NCBI GenBank assembly: GCA_016271365.2
Contig: CM057456.1
Span: 166,921,501 to 166,985,500, forward strand
Direction: 5' to 3'
DNA: 64,000 bases
Source of the DNA: Neoceratodus forsteri
Lineage: Eukaryota > Chordata > Ceratodontiformes > Ceratodontidae
Part shown: positions 45,790 to 57,533 of the stretch, one piece after another
Layout: each line of letters starts with the position of its first letter
Numbering within the stretch: the stretch's first letter is position 1
Notes under the pieces: generated by a model
Databases searched by the model: none
What the model saw: the letters and a program-made list of their open reading frames with translations, nothing else
Told to the model about the DNA's origin: nothing
Program-made: the position numbers and the translations under genes

Positions 45790-46254
45790 TTACTCAGTGC
45801 ATGTGTGCAGAGTAAGTCATATGTCAGCAATGCTTAATCTCAAATCTGTAACTCTGCCATGGTACACTCCTTTGTTCCCAAACTTGAATGGTACCTTCCA
45901 GACCAGTCCTTCTAGACCTCACTGGTGATGACTCATACCCCCACAAATGGATGTTTAAACACTAACTCTGCATGTCTTCAGTATGCAAACCACTAATCAA
46001 GACATGGGTGGCAACACATGGTCTGTGCAACCACTAACATGGTGGATTATAACCACAGCAGGGTGGGAATACGGCATGACACCAGGTGCATGATTTGCAT
46101 GACAAGATCCATGCAAGAGGCACTTGGCGCTAGTACTGCCATAATCATCAACACAGCTGCATAAAGATCCGTACCTTTGTGCTTGCTTCCACTGAATGTT
46201 GAGTCTGAATTTTAGTGAACCTCTATGGTCTAATCTGGTGGCCCGGTGGCCCAA

Positions 46255-46392
46255 TATCAATTGGTTGCAATTGTTTCCTTCCTGGTATGCAGAAGATACT
46301 CCCTCCATAGCCCCATTCCCAAGTATTCCAATGTTCGACGCCCTGTGCACCGCACAACTGTTCCTCTTGTTCTGGCTAGCAAGGTAGCAAAC
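46255..46392 (-). pseudogene. Possible Harbinger-type transposase scrap
   Basis: One minus-strand frame reads LLARTRGTVVRCTGRRTLEYLG then WREYLLHTRKETIATN. The first part resembles the ARTRxxVERxxGxLK motif near the C-terminus of PIF/Harbinger nucleases, and the second their GGYLLYxPxK region. The match is short, and no catalytic DDE residues or second gene was found. Longer ORFs overlapping it in other frames have no recognisable domain. Confidence 0.3.
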
Positions 46393-46689
46393 CCTTGTAA
46401 AAGTACTTGTAGTATTTCTCGTGGTCATGGGACCTCTGTGCCTTGTGTGCTGGGTGGTGAGGGTACTGTGGAAACACTGTGTAGGGCACATCATGGGCTT
46501 GCATACTGGCACTATTAATAACAGGTCCCCCCACTGCCCCTTTACCTGTGCTGTTACACTGACCTGTGCAATGGCACATGTAAAGAGTGCATACTCCTTT
46601 GTGTTTTTAAAAAAGGGTGGGACACATGTGTTATGTAAAAAACATGATGGCCTCCATCAATGTGGACACCTGTGGATGAGAGAGATGGT

Positions 46690-47215
46690 GGACTTACTGT
46701 AGCTCCACTCTGGTGGGTATTCCAACCCTACTGTGGCCATTCTGGCACAGAGGGTGGACATTCTGCCTCCTGGGAAAGCACTTTTGCTCTAGGATAGGCA
46801 TTTCAGTATAGAGGGTCATCAGTCCTCTACTCTGACCAGGGTGGCACTTAGACACAGAGGGTGGGCATTCCAGCTACCAGGCAGGCATTCTGGCCCCAGG
46901 GTGGGCATTCCTGCCCCCAAGGTGGACAGTCTGTCCCCAGGTTGGGCATGGAGATACAGAGGGTGGTCATTCAAGCACTCAGTTTGTACACTCTAGGAAG
47001 GGGAGGCTGGTATGGGGGCTGAAAGGGTGGTTAGCTGGGGGAATGGAGGCTGGTCCTAGAAGGGTTGTCCAGCTGCTGGGAGGGTGGCCAGAGGTTGGAA
47101 TGATTGTTTAGCTGCTGGGAGCATGGCTGGCTGGATGTCAGAGGCTGGTTCAGAAGGATAGAAGTGTTTCTAGAAGGTGCAGGATGGACAGTTCAAAGGG
47201 GGAAGGCTGGTCTGG
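46690..47215. repeat. Second copy of minisatellites A and B
   Basis: Positions 46690-46980 carry GTGGGCATTCTGGCCCCAGGG-type units. Positions 46985-47215 carry GGAGGCTGGTNNGGGGGCTG and GCTGCTGGGAGGGTGG units. Order and unit types match 28590-30500, so this is a shorter copy of the same composite repeat. Confidence 0.7.
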
Positions 47216-47400
47216 GGGTCAGACACCATTTAAAGACGTTGGATGGTCCCCATTGTCTTCATTAACCTAGTGTTGAAATCCAAAATAGGCAGAATGGTCA
47301 GACCATGCATGTTGTTTTGGTCTAGCTGGTCAGTCCAGATCAGTTAATCCAGTTTTTACCATTGCGGTCTGATCCTGGTTTCACCAATACACTTGACACA
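47216..47400. repeat. Paralogous empty site of the hAT insertion
   Basis: The sequence runs GTCAGACACCATTTAAAGAC, then a TGG-rich step, then TTCATTAACCTAGTGTTGAAAT. At the other locus GTCAAGCCCCTTTAAAAGAC lies just left of the hAT element (about 30510-30530) and TTCATTAACCCCAAAGTGAAAT just right of it (34027 onward). Here the two halves are joined without the element. Confidence 0.65.
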
Positions 47401-47579
47401 GACACAAAGAAATAAAAATATTATTTATCATTGCCATGGGTGATACAAAGTGAAACCATTGTATAAAACTCACACATACATGAACACATGCTTGCATGTG
47501 TATGCACATACCCCCACACACAGTTAATGTCAGTTTATTTTTTAATGATGTTTAATCTGGAGTATCCATCCCCACCTTC

Positions 47580-48312
47580 TCACATACACCGGAAGCAGCA
47601 TTAACAAAATCATATATTCAGTTTTGGTGATCCAGTACATCCCCCCCCCCAAACTGAGCCATGCTTTCAGGGTGCCAGTATGGCTCAGTTGTTAGCACAT
47701 CCACCTCTGGGTCCGGAAGGTCATAGGTTCTAGTCCCACTCAGGGATAGGGATTATACCATAAATGCTGGTGCCCAAGTGCAGTACTAGGGGAATTAGTA
47801 CTGTTGGGATGTGATGTTTTTCAAATAAGGTGTTAAACTCCATTAAACTCTGGTCCTGTCCTCCCACCTCTGAGGCTATCCTGGTGGGTGTCCAGGTGGA
47901 AGTAAAAGAATGGCACTTTTAGAAAGAGTAGTGGATTTTCTACAGTGTTCTGGCCCACATTCTCATTCCCATGAAACTGGATCAAGCAGTTGTCCAAGGC
48001 TGTGTGCAGGTGTTGATGTGTGAACTGGCTGCCACTACACATTTACAGTCACTACACTACCAGCCTTTCATTGCTTGTAAAGTGCTTTGAGGTGGAATAT
48101 GTATCAAAAGCAATTTATACAATAAATGCTAATTCTTCTTTACACATGCCAGTTGCAATGTAAACAACATTGTGGACCCCCTTTTAGCATACTGGCAGCG
48201 ACATTAAGAAAATATATTCTAATTTGATGATCCAGAGCACCACTTCCCCCCCTTCACGCATGCTGGAGGCAACATAAACAAAACTACATATTCAGATTCA
48301 ACACACCAAACA
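47580..48312. repeat. Imperfect tandem repeat interrupted by a SINE
   Basis: Units resembling CATNCTGGNNGCAACATTAACAAAAN, CATATTCAGTTTGATGATCCAG, then a C run occur at about 47583, 48187 and 48254, with a partial one near 48150. The SINE at 47670-48148 separates the first from the rest. Unit length is about 68 bp. Confidence 0.55.
47670..48148 (+). mobile_element. V-SINE-type SINE, distinct subfamily, plus strand
   Basis: The tRNA head has an A box TGGCTCAGTTGTTAG and a B box GGTTCTAGTCCCA. The V-like centre is decayed but recognisable (GATGTTTTTCAAATAAGGTGTTAAAC, GTCCAGGTGGAAGTAAAAGA, ATGGCAC). The 3' tail, TGTAAAGTGCTTTGAGGTGG then AATTTATACAATAAATGC, is the L2/CR1-type tail well known from shark and fish SINEs. 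That tail differs from the copies at 7625 and 37586, so it points to a different partner LINE. Confidence 0.8.
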
Positions 48313-49205
48313 CTAATCTCAAGTATGTCTCTAAAAAGGCAGTACACCAAAATGTTGGAGATGTCAGTCAACAACAGAACACTCAGCACTCTTCTTTCAG
48401 CACACTGGCATCTTGGCAAAGTGGCATGCCAGCACACAACAAAACATTCCACCTCCACCCATTTTTGGGTACACTTGCATCTGAGCAGAAATGCATTCAG
48501 GCATGTAAGCTCAAACCCCTACGGCATGTTCAGCATCCTGGGTGTGAAGCATGATGTTTGGCTCATAGACACGCTTACACTAACATCATGAAGCAGAAAG
48601 CTGTTGGCATGCAAAGCAGGACATGAATACTGAACATACCTTACCCTTTTTATGCACACCTACAGTTATCCAGAGCCCTTACAGCAACAACAATCCAGAG
48701 CATATAAACTAGGGCTGGGAGAACTCAGTGAAGTTCTGACCAGAACACGGTGAAGTTCTGATTTGTTCTGATTAGTTCTGATCAGTTCTAACTTATTGAC
48801 AAATATTTGAAGAAATGTGTAAAAGTGGCCAAAGTAGGTCATATTTGACACAGAGGCCCAAAGGAAATAATTTCATGGATTATGTGTATAAAAATTAATG
48901 TAAAACTGCTAAATAAAAAAAGAAATCACTCACTACTAGCCCCTTCATGGCTGGTCTATAATGGTGGCATATCTTGCTCATGTCCATGACATGAGTGTGC
49001 TGGGAGAGTTAAAGAGAGATGGAGAGATAGAGAGAGAGACAGACAGATGCAAATACCTACAGTATATCATAGCACCACCAAGCACTGCAGGCACTGCCAG
49101 GCAGCCAACATTTTTTTTAATTATTATTCAAGGTGCTGTGTGAGTATTATTTTGATGGATGTTCCACTCAGAACTGAACAGGCCAATGAAATGGATATCA
49201 ATCAA
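48313..49205. other. Stretch without a gene; short GTTCTGATTA repeats
   Basis: Positions 48727-48795 hold tandem words GTTCTGATTA/GTTCTGATCA, preceded by ACTAGGGCTGGGAGAAC, which could be one end of a hAT-type MITE. The partner end was not found. Nothing else was recognised. Confidence 0.4.
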
Positions 49206-50125
49206 TCAAAATCTTTATTTATCTAGGCGGGCACCATTGAGCAAGGCTCATTTGCAAGGTGGACCTGGTCATGAATACATCAAAGTACAGTACAGAAGCC
49301 GGTATACAAAAAGCAATAATATACAAGGAAGAAAAAGTATATACAGTATATACAGTACAGTACAAGGTTGAAATCAATAAAAAAAAAACAGCATTATTTT
49401 ACAATTGAAGAAGTCAGCAGATGTACAATCAACCATAGGCATACAGGGGTTATAAGCAGAGATCTTTTGAGTGTGGCAGACGGCAACTACACATATAGGA
49501 GAAAGAGGACATGTATGGGGTGGCAGGTTAGAGAGGTAAAGAAGAGGAGGGATATATTACCGATGACTGGGGGAAAAATTGAGCTAAAACCACAGAAAGT
49601 GATGATGGCTGTCGTGTACTTGTTTATTATGATAATGACGGAGGAGGGGTAGATAGTTGGGACACTACTATGGATGGGATGGGACTTTAGCCAGGCTGGA
49701 GTGGACAGGTAAGGGTGGGGGCAGCAGAAAGAGTTAATAGGGAAAGAGTGAGAGTCAGAAGTAGAAACATGGCGAGTGTCAGAATGGAAAGGGGGAGTTG
49801 CGGAATTAGTGGGCTAGCGGTGAGGAAAACATTTGCAAGGTGCTTTCATGTAGCGATCATAGAGCACCTTGAAGATATTCAGGCTAACAGGGCAGCTCAG
49901 CTTCAAGTTCCTTTGTAAACCATTCCACAATGTGGGTAAAGAGAAGCTTAGAGCAGCTTTGCCAATAAAATGAGCAGCACTAAGAGATCCCACCCACCAT
50001 ACCCATGTGAATGATGCAACTACTTTGCATGCCCCGGTGTACTGTGGTATATGGTACACTACCTGATACAAGAGGTGGTAAGGTTTTCTAGTACTACAAC
50101 TACTTCTACTGAATCTGATCAACAC
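49206..50125 (-). pseudogene. LINE 3' fragment, C-terminal ORF2 plus 3' UTR
   Basis: The left end is the 3' tail (AATCTTTATTTATCTAGGCGGGCACC on the plus strand). The minus-strand ORF (49814-50125) ends with text typical of the last 100 residues of L2/CR1-like ORF2: CSTRKPYHLLYQV, SFSLPTLWNGLQRNLKLSCPVSLNIFKVLYDRYM. It is 5'-truncated with no catalytic domain left. Confidence 0.7.
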
Positions 50126-51347
50126 TGAATCCTTAAAGAAGAAAAATGAAAGGCATAGTGATCACCACCACCCAGGCAGGTAGCCAGTCACACATCTCAT
50201 CGATCAAGTGCAGTGCAGTCATAAAAACATTTGCCACTGCCACCTGAAGACCTGAATACAGACTCACAACACAGATACATCCTTCCTAGTCCAACAATGG
50301 CTGCCAGCAACTGCCAAGTAATTTAAGTATAAAAAATAAAATATAGTAGCATAAAAATCTCAGCCCAGATACTGGAAGTGAGATGTAACCAGGCTAGCAT
50401 ATGATGCACACACAAACAATAAAGAAATTATATGAATCTTCAATTTAGTAGCCTTTTTTTCTGTGATATAATTGCACCCAAATATGGGGGACATAAGAAA
50501 TATACAAAGACTACTCAGTTTCTGGGTTTCAGGCATCTGCTAAGCCATGCACTGTATGAAAATTAAAACAGTACAGTCAGGATAAGTGTTGAGGGCAAAC
50601 AAAGTGACAAGAAGTAGTACTAGTAAGGACTGGAGTAAGGACAAAAAGTGACAAGTAGTAGTCATGACTCATGAGGGCTAAAATGATAGTAGTAGTAGCA
50701 GCAGTAGACAGCAGTGCCCTACCTTCCAGATCAGATAGTGGTACCAGGTACCACCAAGTAAGTTTATGACATGAAATGCAATTGCTTGCTGTATTTGGAT
50801 GCTGAACCCACTGATGTTATTATTATTTTTTTTCTATTCTGTGCTGCTCATGTGATCATTCAAGTAATAGTGGCCTGGTCTAGTCTGTCCTGACCTGACT
50901 TGTTGCAATTAATCGCTACCTCATGTAGTAGACCCTATTCACAAAAGATTTTCACTACATGCACAAATTCTTGAAAGTGTTTTGTGGATAGGGCCTGCTC
51001 AGAGCAGTCAGTGTATATGTTTTTCAGGTATCACATTTGAAATGAAAGTGAGGAATGTTGACTTAAAGAAATGTGAGGTGCTCAGCATTTTCTGGTATCA
51101 AAGAGGATCATGCGTCAGTAATGATGTTACCAGCTGAACTAAACAATTGTTCTGAACAGATGCTAGTCAGAGAGCAATTCATGTACTTCACTGCAATGTT
51201 CACTAAAGCAGGCCACATATTTTGTTTGCATTTCCAGTATTACAAAGGATCAGCATTCCAGCTGATATTGGGCTCTGCCAGGTACATTTCAACAATGGTC
51301 TGTGCTGAGGCTGTGTTACAAGAGGCAGATGAAGAAGATGTTACAAT
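50126..51347. other. Stretch without recognised features
   Basis: No supported gene or known repeat. Short AGTAGTAGCAGCAGTAG and TTATTATT simple repeats occur near 50690 and 50815. The last 8 bp (GTTACAAT, 51340-51347) would be the left target site of the hAT element that starts at 51348. Confidence 0.4.
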
Positions 51348-51797
51348 TAGAGATGCAGCAAATTTTTAATCCGCTGGCTAAGTGAATGTGAAGTGGGCAC
51401 TTTGCATTGGCGGAGCACAACACGAAGTGGGCACTATAAAGTGCTCACTTTGCGTTATCATTATTACTTCATGTTGTCATTATGCCTTAAGGTGAAGTAA
51501 GGCGAAGTGACAAGTAAATAGGCAGCCCCCACGCATCACATGGCTTACAGTACTGTAAGTCACATGCTTTAGCCAGGCAGGAAGGATGTGAGTCAGAGAA
51601 GCAGTTTCACTTTCTCCTTTGCATTTGTAGACGGAGAAGGCTTTGTGAGAGAGCAGTGTATGAGTCAGTGACAAAGTGCTTTATTGCCTTTCTGTGAAGA
51701 AAATAGCAGCTTTTTTAAAAGCTATATCTTTATTTAGTTTTTGTATTGTGTTTGTGATTTTTTTTTGATAGTTCATTTTTTTTATAAGTTTGGTTTT

Positions 51798-51840
51798 TTT
51801 GTGTGTGTGTGTGTGAGTGAGTGTGTGTGTGTGTGTGTGC
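51798..51840. repeat. GT microsatellite
   Basis: (GT)n interrupted by GAGTGA within the leader region of the BED-finger gene. Confidence 0.9.
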
Positions 51841-51867
51841 CGGGGAGTGGGGACTTGTGTGGGAGGG

Positions 51868-52733
51868 ATGGACCCGGGAGAAGGCGAGTTGCTGGCCCAT
51901 GGGTGCGGTCAGAGGAGGGGAGTGTGGACTCGTGGGGGCGGTTATGTGATGCTGGACCGCTCCTGACTCCTGGGTGTTGCTCCCCCCCCTGTGGAAGCAA
52001 CAGCAGCAGCAGCACCACCAGTGCAACCAGTGACTGCTGTGCATCCACCTTCTCCGCCACTACCACCACCACTGGTAGCAGCTGTAGGGGCTTCAGCAGC
52101 ACCCCCTCCACCAACTCTACAGCCACAGGAGGTTTCCCTGGAAACCATAGGTGGTGCAAGGACTGTGTCCGACCCCCCCACAGCTCCCCAGTGTAGGAGT
52201 TTTTTAAGTCTGTGGGGGGAGACAGTACAGTCTTGGTGTGTCATCTGTGTGGTGTGCTGGTGCACCATGGCTCCCGGGTGACACATTTGGGGACCGGTGG
52301 CCAGAGCACCCACATGTTCAACCACCACAAGGCAGAGTGGCAGGCTGCCACAGAAGGGGCCAGGCATCCACCTGCTGGCCCTTCTGTGGCAGTGGCTGAG
52401 GGTGCTGCTGGGGTCACAGTTGTGCCTTGCCACAGCAGGAGGAGGGCCAGTACAGCAGCTGCACCACCACCACCACCACCACCACTGCCACCACAGCCAC
52501 CAGCACCACCCTCTCCACCACCACCACTACCTGGATATCCATCTGCAGTGGACCCCACCACAGTCCCTGCAACAGAGGCCGACATCGCTCTGGTGTGGGT
52601 GGCCCTGGAGGAGATTAATCAGAGGGTTAGTGCTTTGCAGCAGCAGGTCGACACAATACAAGAACAGCAGCAGCAAATACTGACAATGCTGCACCTACTG
52701 CTGGACCACCACAGAATCCCACGGCCACATTAA
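51868..52733 (+). pseudogene. BED zinc-finger, proline-rich, coiled-coil protein of a hAT element
   Basis: A likely start is ATG at 51868 (MDPGEGELLAHG). That frame has one stop near 51965. It then encodes a Pro/Ala-rich stretch (PPPVEATAAAAPPVQPVTAV, continuing PPSPPLPPP), and a one-base frameshift near 52190 moves to the next frame. There an EFFKSVGGDSTVLVCHLCG segment begins a BED finger with CxxC, HLGTGGQSTHM and a final HHKAEW. A polyproline linker follows (PPPPPPPLPP and similar). The C-terminus is a Gln-rich coiled coil (EEINQRVSALQQQVDTIQEQ) that ends at 52733. About 290 residues in all, with no transposase core. Its BED finger resembles that of the transposase at 60450-60611 (HLGTGGQHTHL). 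It may be an accessory DNA-binding protein of the transposon. This is inference. Confidence 0.62.
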
Positions 52734-52823
52734 GGGATTGTTTTCTGCCCCCCCCCCACTGCTGCGTTGTACTGTTTTTGTGTGTTTTTTCTGTGTTGTT
52801 GTTTAATAATACACATTTTCTCT

Positions 52824-53382
52824 TCCAGGGGAATCTTTCTTTCTCCACATAGTGCAATACATTTCTGTGAAAATCGCCCATAATTTCATTACAGTGTGTC
52901 ACGTGATGGAGGAATTCCCATTCTGAAAAGCCACCCACATTCTGCCCGCCTTCTCAACAATGTTAGGACGTGATGTCATGGAGAGCACAGGTGCATGCTC
53001 CATTACAGCGAATGTCCAATTGTCAGGCAGCTTTCCGAATGTTTCTTTTTGTTATAATGGTCAGTTTATGGTGAAACGTGTGGCCACGTTTCCAGTAAGA
53101 AGAGCCTTGTTAGTGGAAATGTTCCCACATTTCACCACAAAGTGAACCTTATAACGAAATGAAACATTGGGATAGCTGCCAGACATTCAGTATAGTAAAG
53201 CATGCACCTGCGCTCCCCCTGGCATCATGTCCTAATGTTGCTGAGAAAGGGGGGCAGAATGTGGGTGACTTTTCTGAATGGGAATTCCTCTGTCACATGA
53301 CATACTGTAATGAAATTATGGGCGGTTTTCTCAGAAATATATTGCACTCTGTGGAGCAAAAATATTCCACTGGAAGTAAGGC
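52824..53382. mobile_element. Long foldback MITE, arms about 260 bp
   Basis: The outer ends are CTTCCAGGGGAATC at the left and, reversed, CTTCCAGTGGAATA. The arms align through GTGCAATAYATTTCTG, GCCCATAATTTCATTACAGT, GAGGAATTCCCATTC, CACCCACATTCTGCCC and GGTGCATGC down to a short centre near 53090-53125. Similarity is roughly 80-85 percent by eye. No protein is encoded. It lies just 3' of the BED-finger gene. A target duplication was not identified with confidence. Confidence 0.82.
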
Positions 53383-54035
53383 ACCCACATAGTAGGTTAT
53401 GTGCATCACCATAACTATGTAACGTGGTGAATCTCTGTAAAGCAGCAGCGCAACAATCTGTTGAAAACTCGGACCTATATTGTTTAATACTGTGTTACAA
53501 CTTCCTTTACTTACATTCTGACTGGAATTATACGAGAATTTCCAGTAGTTGAGTCTGTTGTACTACCTTTTTTCATTTGTAAAATAATGAAAGCAGCATT
53601 CCTTTTAAATTGGTGCTGACCAGGTCTTTGTCATTGTTTTCTGTTGTTTTCTCCATCACATCAATTAGTTGTTATATATAACTTCTGTTGTAAATTAGCA
53701 GTTATGCAGCAGGCAGTGTTTTATGACACCACGGAACAATATTTATTGAAAAGCAGCTGCAAATAAATACAAACCTTGTCAGAACAATATTGAAAGGCGT
53801 GGTCATTTTTTATTTCATACATGAAAAAAAGTAGTCAACTAAGTAAAGCAGACAGAAATTGTGAAAAGAAGCGTATCATTCAAGTCATGACTCAGAGTAA
53901 CTAATGGCTGTGGCAATGTAAAGTAGCATAAAAAAGTACAGTTCAAAATTGTCACGACATTCTTGCAATGCTGCTTTAATTGATAATGTCAGTATGACAT
54001 CATGAGCTCACAACAATCACACAACACACAAAATG
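53383..54035. other. Convergent 3' region between the two hAT genes
   Basis: There is no coding sequence. AATATTTATTG and AAATAAATAC near 53740-53770 could serve as poly(A) signals. Otherwise no feature was recognised. Confidence 0.4.
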
Positions 54036-54039
54036 CATC

Positions 54040-54505
54040 CCCAGAATTAATGGCGCACTCAGTCATGTGTGCAGTGGTGGCACAGAGTCCACAGATTTTT
54101 TCTGCAGGCCCAAAATGCATCCTTCTTGTGTGCAGAAAATTGACAAAGTGGTAACACAGTGAAATGGGAGTGTTTTAGCACATACAAAGTCCCCCAGAAT
54201 TAATGGCACACTCAGTCATGCGTGCAGTGGTGGCACAGAGTCCCCAGATATTTTTGCAGGCCCAAAATGCATCCTCCTTGTGTGCAGAAAATTGACAAGT
54301 GGTAACACAGTGAAATGTGAATATTTCAGCACATACAAAGTCCCCCAGAATTAATGGCGCACTCAGTCATGCGCACAGTGGTGGCACAGAGTCCCTAGAT
54401 TTTTTCTGCAGGCCCAAAATGCATCCTCCTTGTGTGCAGAAAATTCACAAGTAGTAACATAGTGAAATGAGACTGTTCCAGCACATACAAAGTCCCCCAG
54501 AATAA
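54040..54505. repeat. Three tandem 153-bp units inside the hAT element
   Basis: CCAGAATTAATGG begins units at about 54040, 54193 and 54345, and a fourth starts near 54497. Each holds GCACTCAGTCATG, GTGGTGGCACAGAGTCC, GCAGGCCCAAAATGCATCC, TTGTGTGCAGAAAATT and CATACAAAGTCCCCCAG. They are homologous to the tandem units at 30748-31015. They could be binding sites for element proteins or simple internal expansion. Confidence 0.85.
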
Positions 54506-55534
54506 AATGATGAACGTGAGCATCCTGTAGCTGGTCCAATGTGTTCTGTGAGGTGATTCGAGCAAATGCAATGTGATCATCTCAAGTGGATGGAAGGGTG
54601 CCCTTTGGCTGTACACTAAAGTAGCCTTGGTGAGTATATATATATAGATATATGTTTGTGTATTTTGTAGGTGAGAAGGGGGGTTGACATGGACATGTAC
54701 TCATGGTATTGTTCTGTATCACATGTCACAGAAACTGTTGGTGTACACATTCCAGTGCTCAATGAGAATTGTTTGCATTGAAATTGGAAACGGATAACTC
54801 TCAAGCACATGAAGGTAAGTATTTTTTTTTGGGGGGGGGGTGGTTGGGAATCATATTTGCAGGTTTGCCTGTAATGGTTTCTTATTTTGTTACTTCTTCA
54901 CAGATTGTATCTGCATCCTTCTGGAGTCAGGTTGTTAATGATGGTCATGGTCATCTAATGAAATGACTTCTGCGTGTTGTATGTGAGCCCAAGCCTGGGG
55001 AAGGGGGGTGCCTGATGATGTTGAAGAACTTTTTGGGATAAGGCCACTCTGACAGAACAACAAAGCATCTGGAAGTTTCCTAAAACAAGAAATGAATGAC
55101 TTCTTACAACTTAATTGTTATTTTTCTCTGCCTGGTTCTCAGTCTCAAGTCAAGTTACATTTCAAACCCACATCTTGTCAACTAACACAACCTGTGTGCA
55201 ATATTTGCTGCAGTCTTCCCAAAACAGTGAAACGGATGAAATAAATTCTTCATACTTACCAGAATGGATTTCACATGGATATTCCTTAGGTTCCTCCCTG
55301 TACGGTACAGCTGCAGTACCATTCCCACCGAGTTTTAGTGATGGATACTTTTTTGTTAACCTGTAAAAAAAACAAAATAAGTGTACCATAAGTGTTTTAC
55401 CATTGCGGCTCTGAAAAGCTACAGGAAACAAAACATACAACTAAAGGAAGTGAAGCAGCATAACAAACATGAGTACACATACTCACTTTATGGTTTAAAT
55501 ATTAAGAAGCTTTGTGTCTGTGGCTGATGGATGT
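54506..55534. other. Stretch without a recognised gene inside the hAT element
   Basis: No supported coding sequence. It may contain 3' UTR or intron of the minus-strand transposase gene. Confidence 0.35.
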
Positions 55535-55797
55535 AGTGGTCCGGACAGACTCATGCTCAGTGGTGGCAGTGGATAACATCAGTCCCGGTGGTGGTGGTCT
55601 GGGGGTCAGACAGACTCATGGTGGCAGTGGCTAACATCAGTCCCAGTGGTGGTGGAGGTGGTCCAGGGGTCAGACAGACTCATGCTCAGTGGTGAGAGTG
55701 GCTAACATCAGTCCCAGTGGTGGTGGTCCAGGGGTCAGACAGACTCATGCTCAGTGGTGGCAGTGGCTAACATCAGTCCCGGTGGTGGTGGTCCGGG
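55535..55797. repeat. Four 65-bp minisatellite units beside the transposase 3' end
   Basis: CAGACAGACTCATGCTCAGTGGTGGCAGTGGCTAACATCAGTCCC with a GGTGGTGGTCCGGGG end repeats at about 55545, 55610, 55675 and 55740. It lies just downstream of the transposase stop (minus strand). Confidence 0.85.
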
Positions 55798-57533
55798 GTG
55801 GCACACCGCCTTTTAACAACTTCAGTTAAAACCTGCCAACATCAACCACATCATCATCCTCATAAAGAAAGCTTCCCTCATAGTCGTCTATGTCTGAAGA
55901 CTGACCCATTGGGAAATTCTTTCCCCATTGTTGTCATCTACATCAGTGGTGGGCCGTTTCAGGCAGCCACTGCCAATGCCACCAGGATGCTCCATTTCCA
56001 CACCACCAACACCACCATAACTAGGCGGGGGTACGAATACCAAGGTTGCAGTCTGTGCTGGTATGTGCCTCTCATTCATTTTAATGAATATTAACAAACT
56101 AACATTTGCAGGAGACAGGTTTGTCCGACGATCCCTGACTATTGCACCTACTGAGCTGAATACCCTCTCAACACTTACACTGGAGGGTGGGCATGTGAGG
56201 TACTTCAGTGTCACTGCAGTCAGCTCTGGCCATTCACTGACCTTTCCACTCCAGTACAAAACAGGATCTTCAGTTATTGTCAGATGCCTGTTTTCAGACA
56301 AATATGACTCAACTATTCTCTGAGCCGCACTAAGTCCAGTTGTTGATGCATCATCCTGTTCTCCCGAATCATTTATTTCACAAATACCCACTTGGGACAA
56401 AGTCTCCCAAAGTGGGTTGACGCCAGCCAGTTTGGATGCCAGATCACCTGGAACTGCTGTCCCCTTCCCCTTGCAGAATATGCTTGATAGTCCTACTGGT
56501 ACACCTTTAGTCGGAGTATGCTGCTGAGGTTTGCCGACCTTGGCATGTGACTTCTGTGCCCCATGAACAAGCGCACCAGTTAACCACTGATATTTCTTAC
56601 CTGTTCAAGCCCTCCCTCCCTCCAGTACTGATGCAATTTCATGTTTGTATCGTGGGTCCAGCATTGTTGCTATGGCAAAGTTGTCACTATGCTGAATGCT
56701 CACAACGTGACGATTCTGGTCGAATACTGTCAGCATGTGTTGCAGCAAACATACTGCTACCACTGTCTCCGGCTACATCAAGACCATGCTGTACATTCAC
56801 CAATGTCTGCCTCAGCACCCGCAGCAGTGGAATTGATTGGCTAATGGAGGCAGACTCGCCACTCACTGCCTATGTGGCATGTTCAAAAGGCCGTAAAATT
56901 GTTATTACAGAGTCCATGAGGCACCACTGTTCAGTCGTCATAGACATGGAGGCCCCAGAACTGTCACAACTAGTGTGCATCACAAGATATTCTGAGACGG
57001 CTTTGTACTGTTCATACAACCTCTCTGCCTTGTATAAAGCGGAGTTTCATTGGGTGACAACTTCCAGCTTTAAGCAGTGCTGAGGCAGGCTGTTTTGTAT
57101 CTGCAACTGCCGCAGTTGGTCACGGGCCTTTCCAGATCTTGAAAAGTGAGAGCAGATACGTCGTGTAATGGTCAGCATTTCCTTTACATCAGGGTGCTGC
57201 AGAAACTCCTGCACCACAAGATTTAAACAGTGGGCCATGCATGGAACACGAAAAAAACACCATTCGTGATGCATTTCACCACATTTGACCCATTCTCACT
57301 TGCTATGAACCCAGTTCTCAGGGACAGAGGGTTTAGCCATTTGTCAATTTCAGTCAGTACCATGTCCAACATGTTGTCACCAGTGTGTGAATAGGTCACA
57401 TTGCGCATAGCAATCATTGCATGCTGTCGAATTCTTGGAAGATTGCTACCGCGACAATTCACCTTACTGCACTGATTATTCACACTACCAACAACACAAA
57501 CAACCCCCAGCACCTGCACCCAATGTGCAGTTA

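Noticed and set aside
45997..46512. 171-residue minus-strand open frame
   Set aside because: It has no recognisable domain and irregular composition. A different frame of the same stretch carries the weak Harbinger-like motif, so this ORF is likely a shadow.
51741..52196. 151-residue frame with Ser/Thr repeats over the CAG-rich region
   Set aside because: It is the out-of-frame reading of the Pro/Ala-rich part of the BED-finger gene and ends in a stop before the finger.
54040..54505. CRISPR-like regular spacing of repeats
   Set aside because: The whole 153-bp unit is repeated without unique spacers, and the genome is vertebrate. It is an ordinary tandem repeat.
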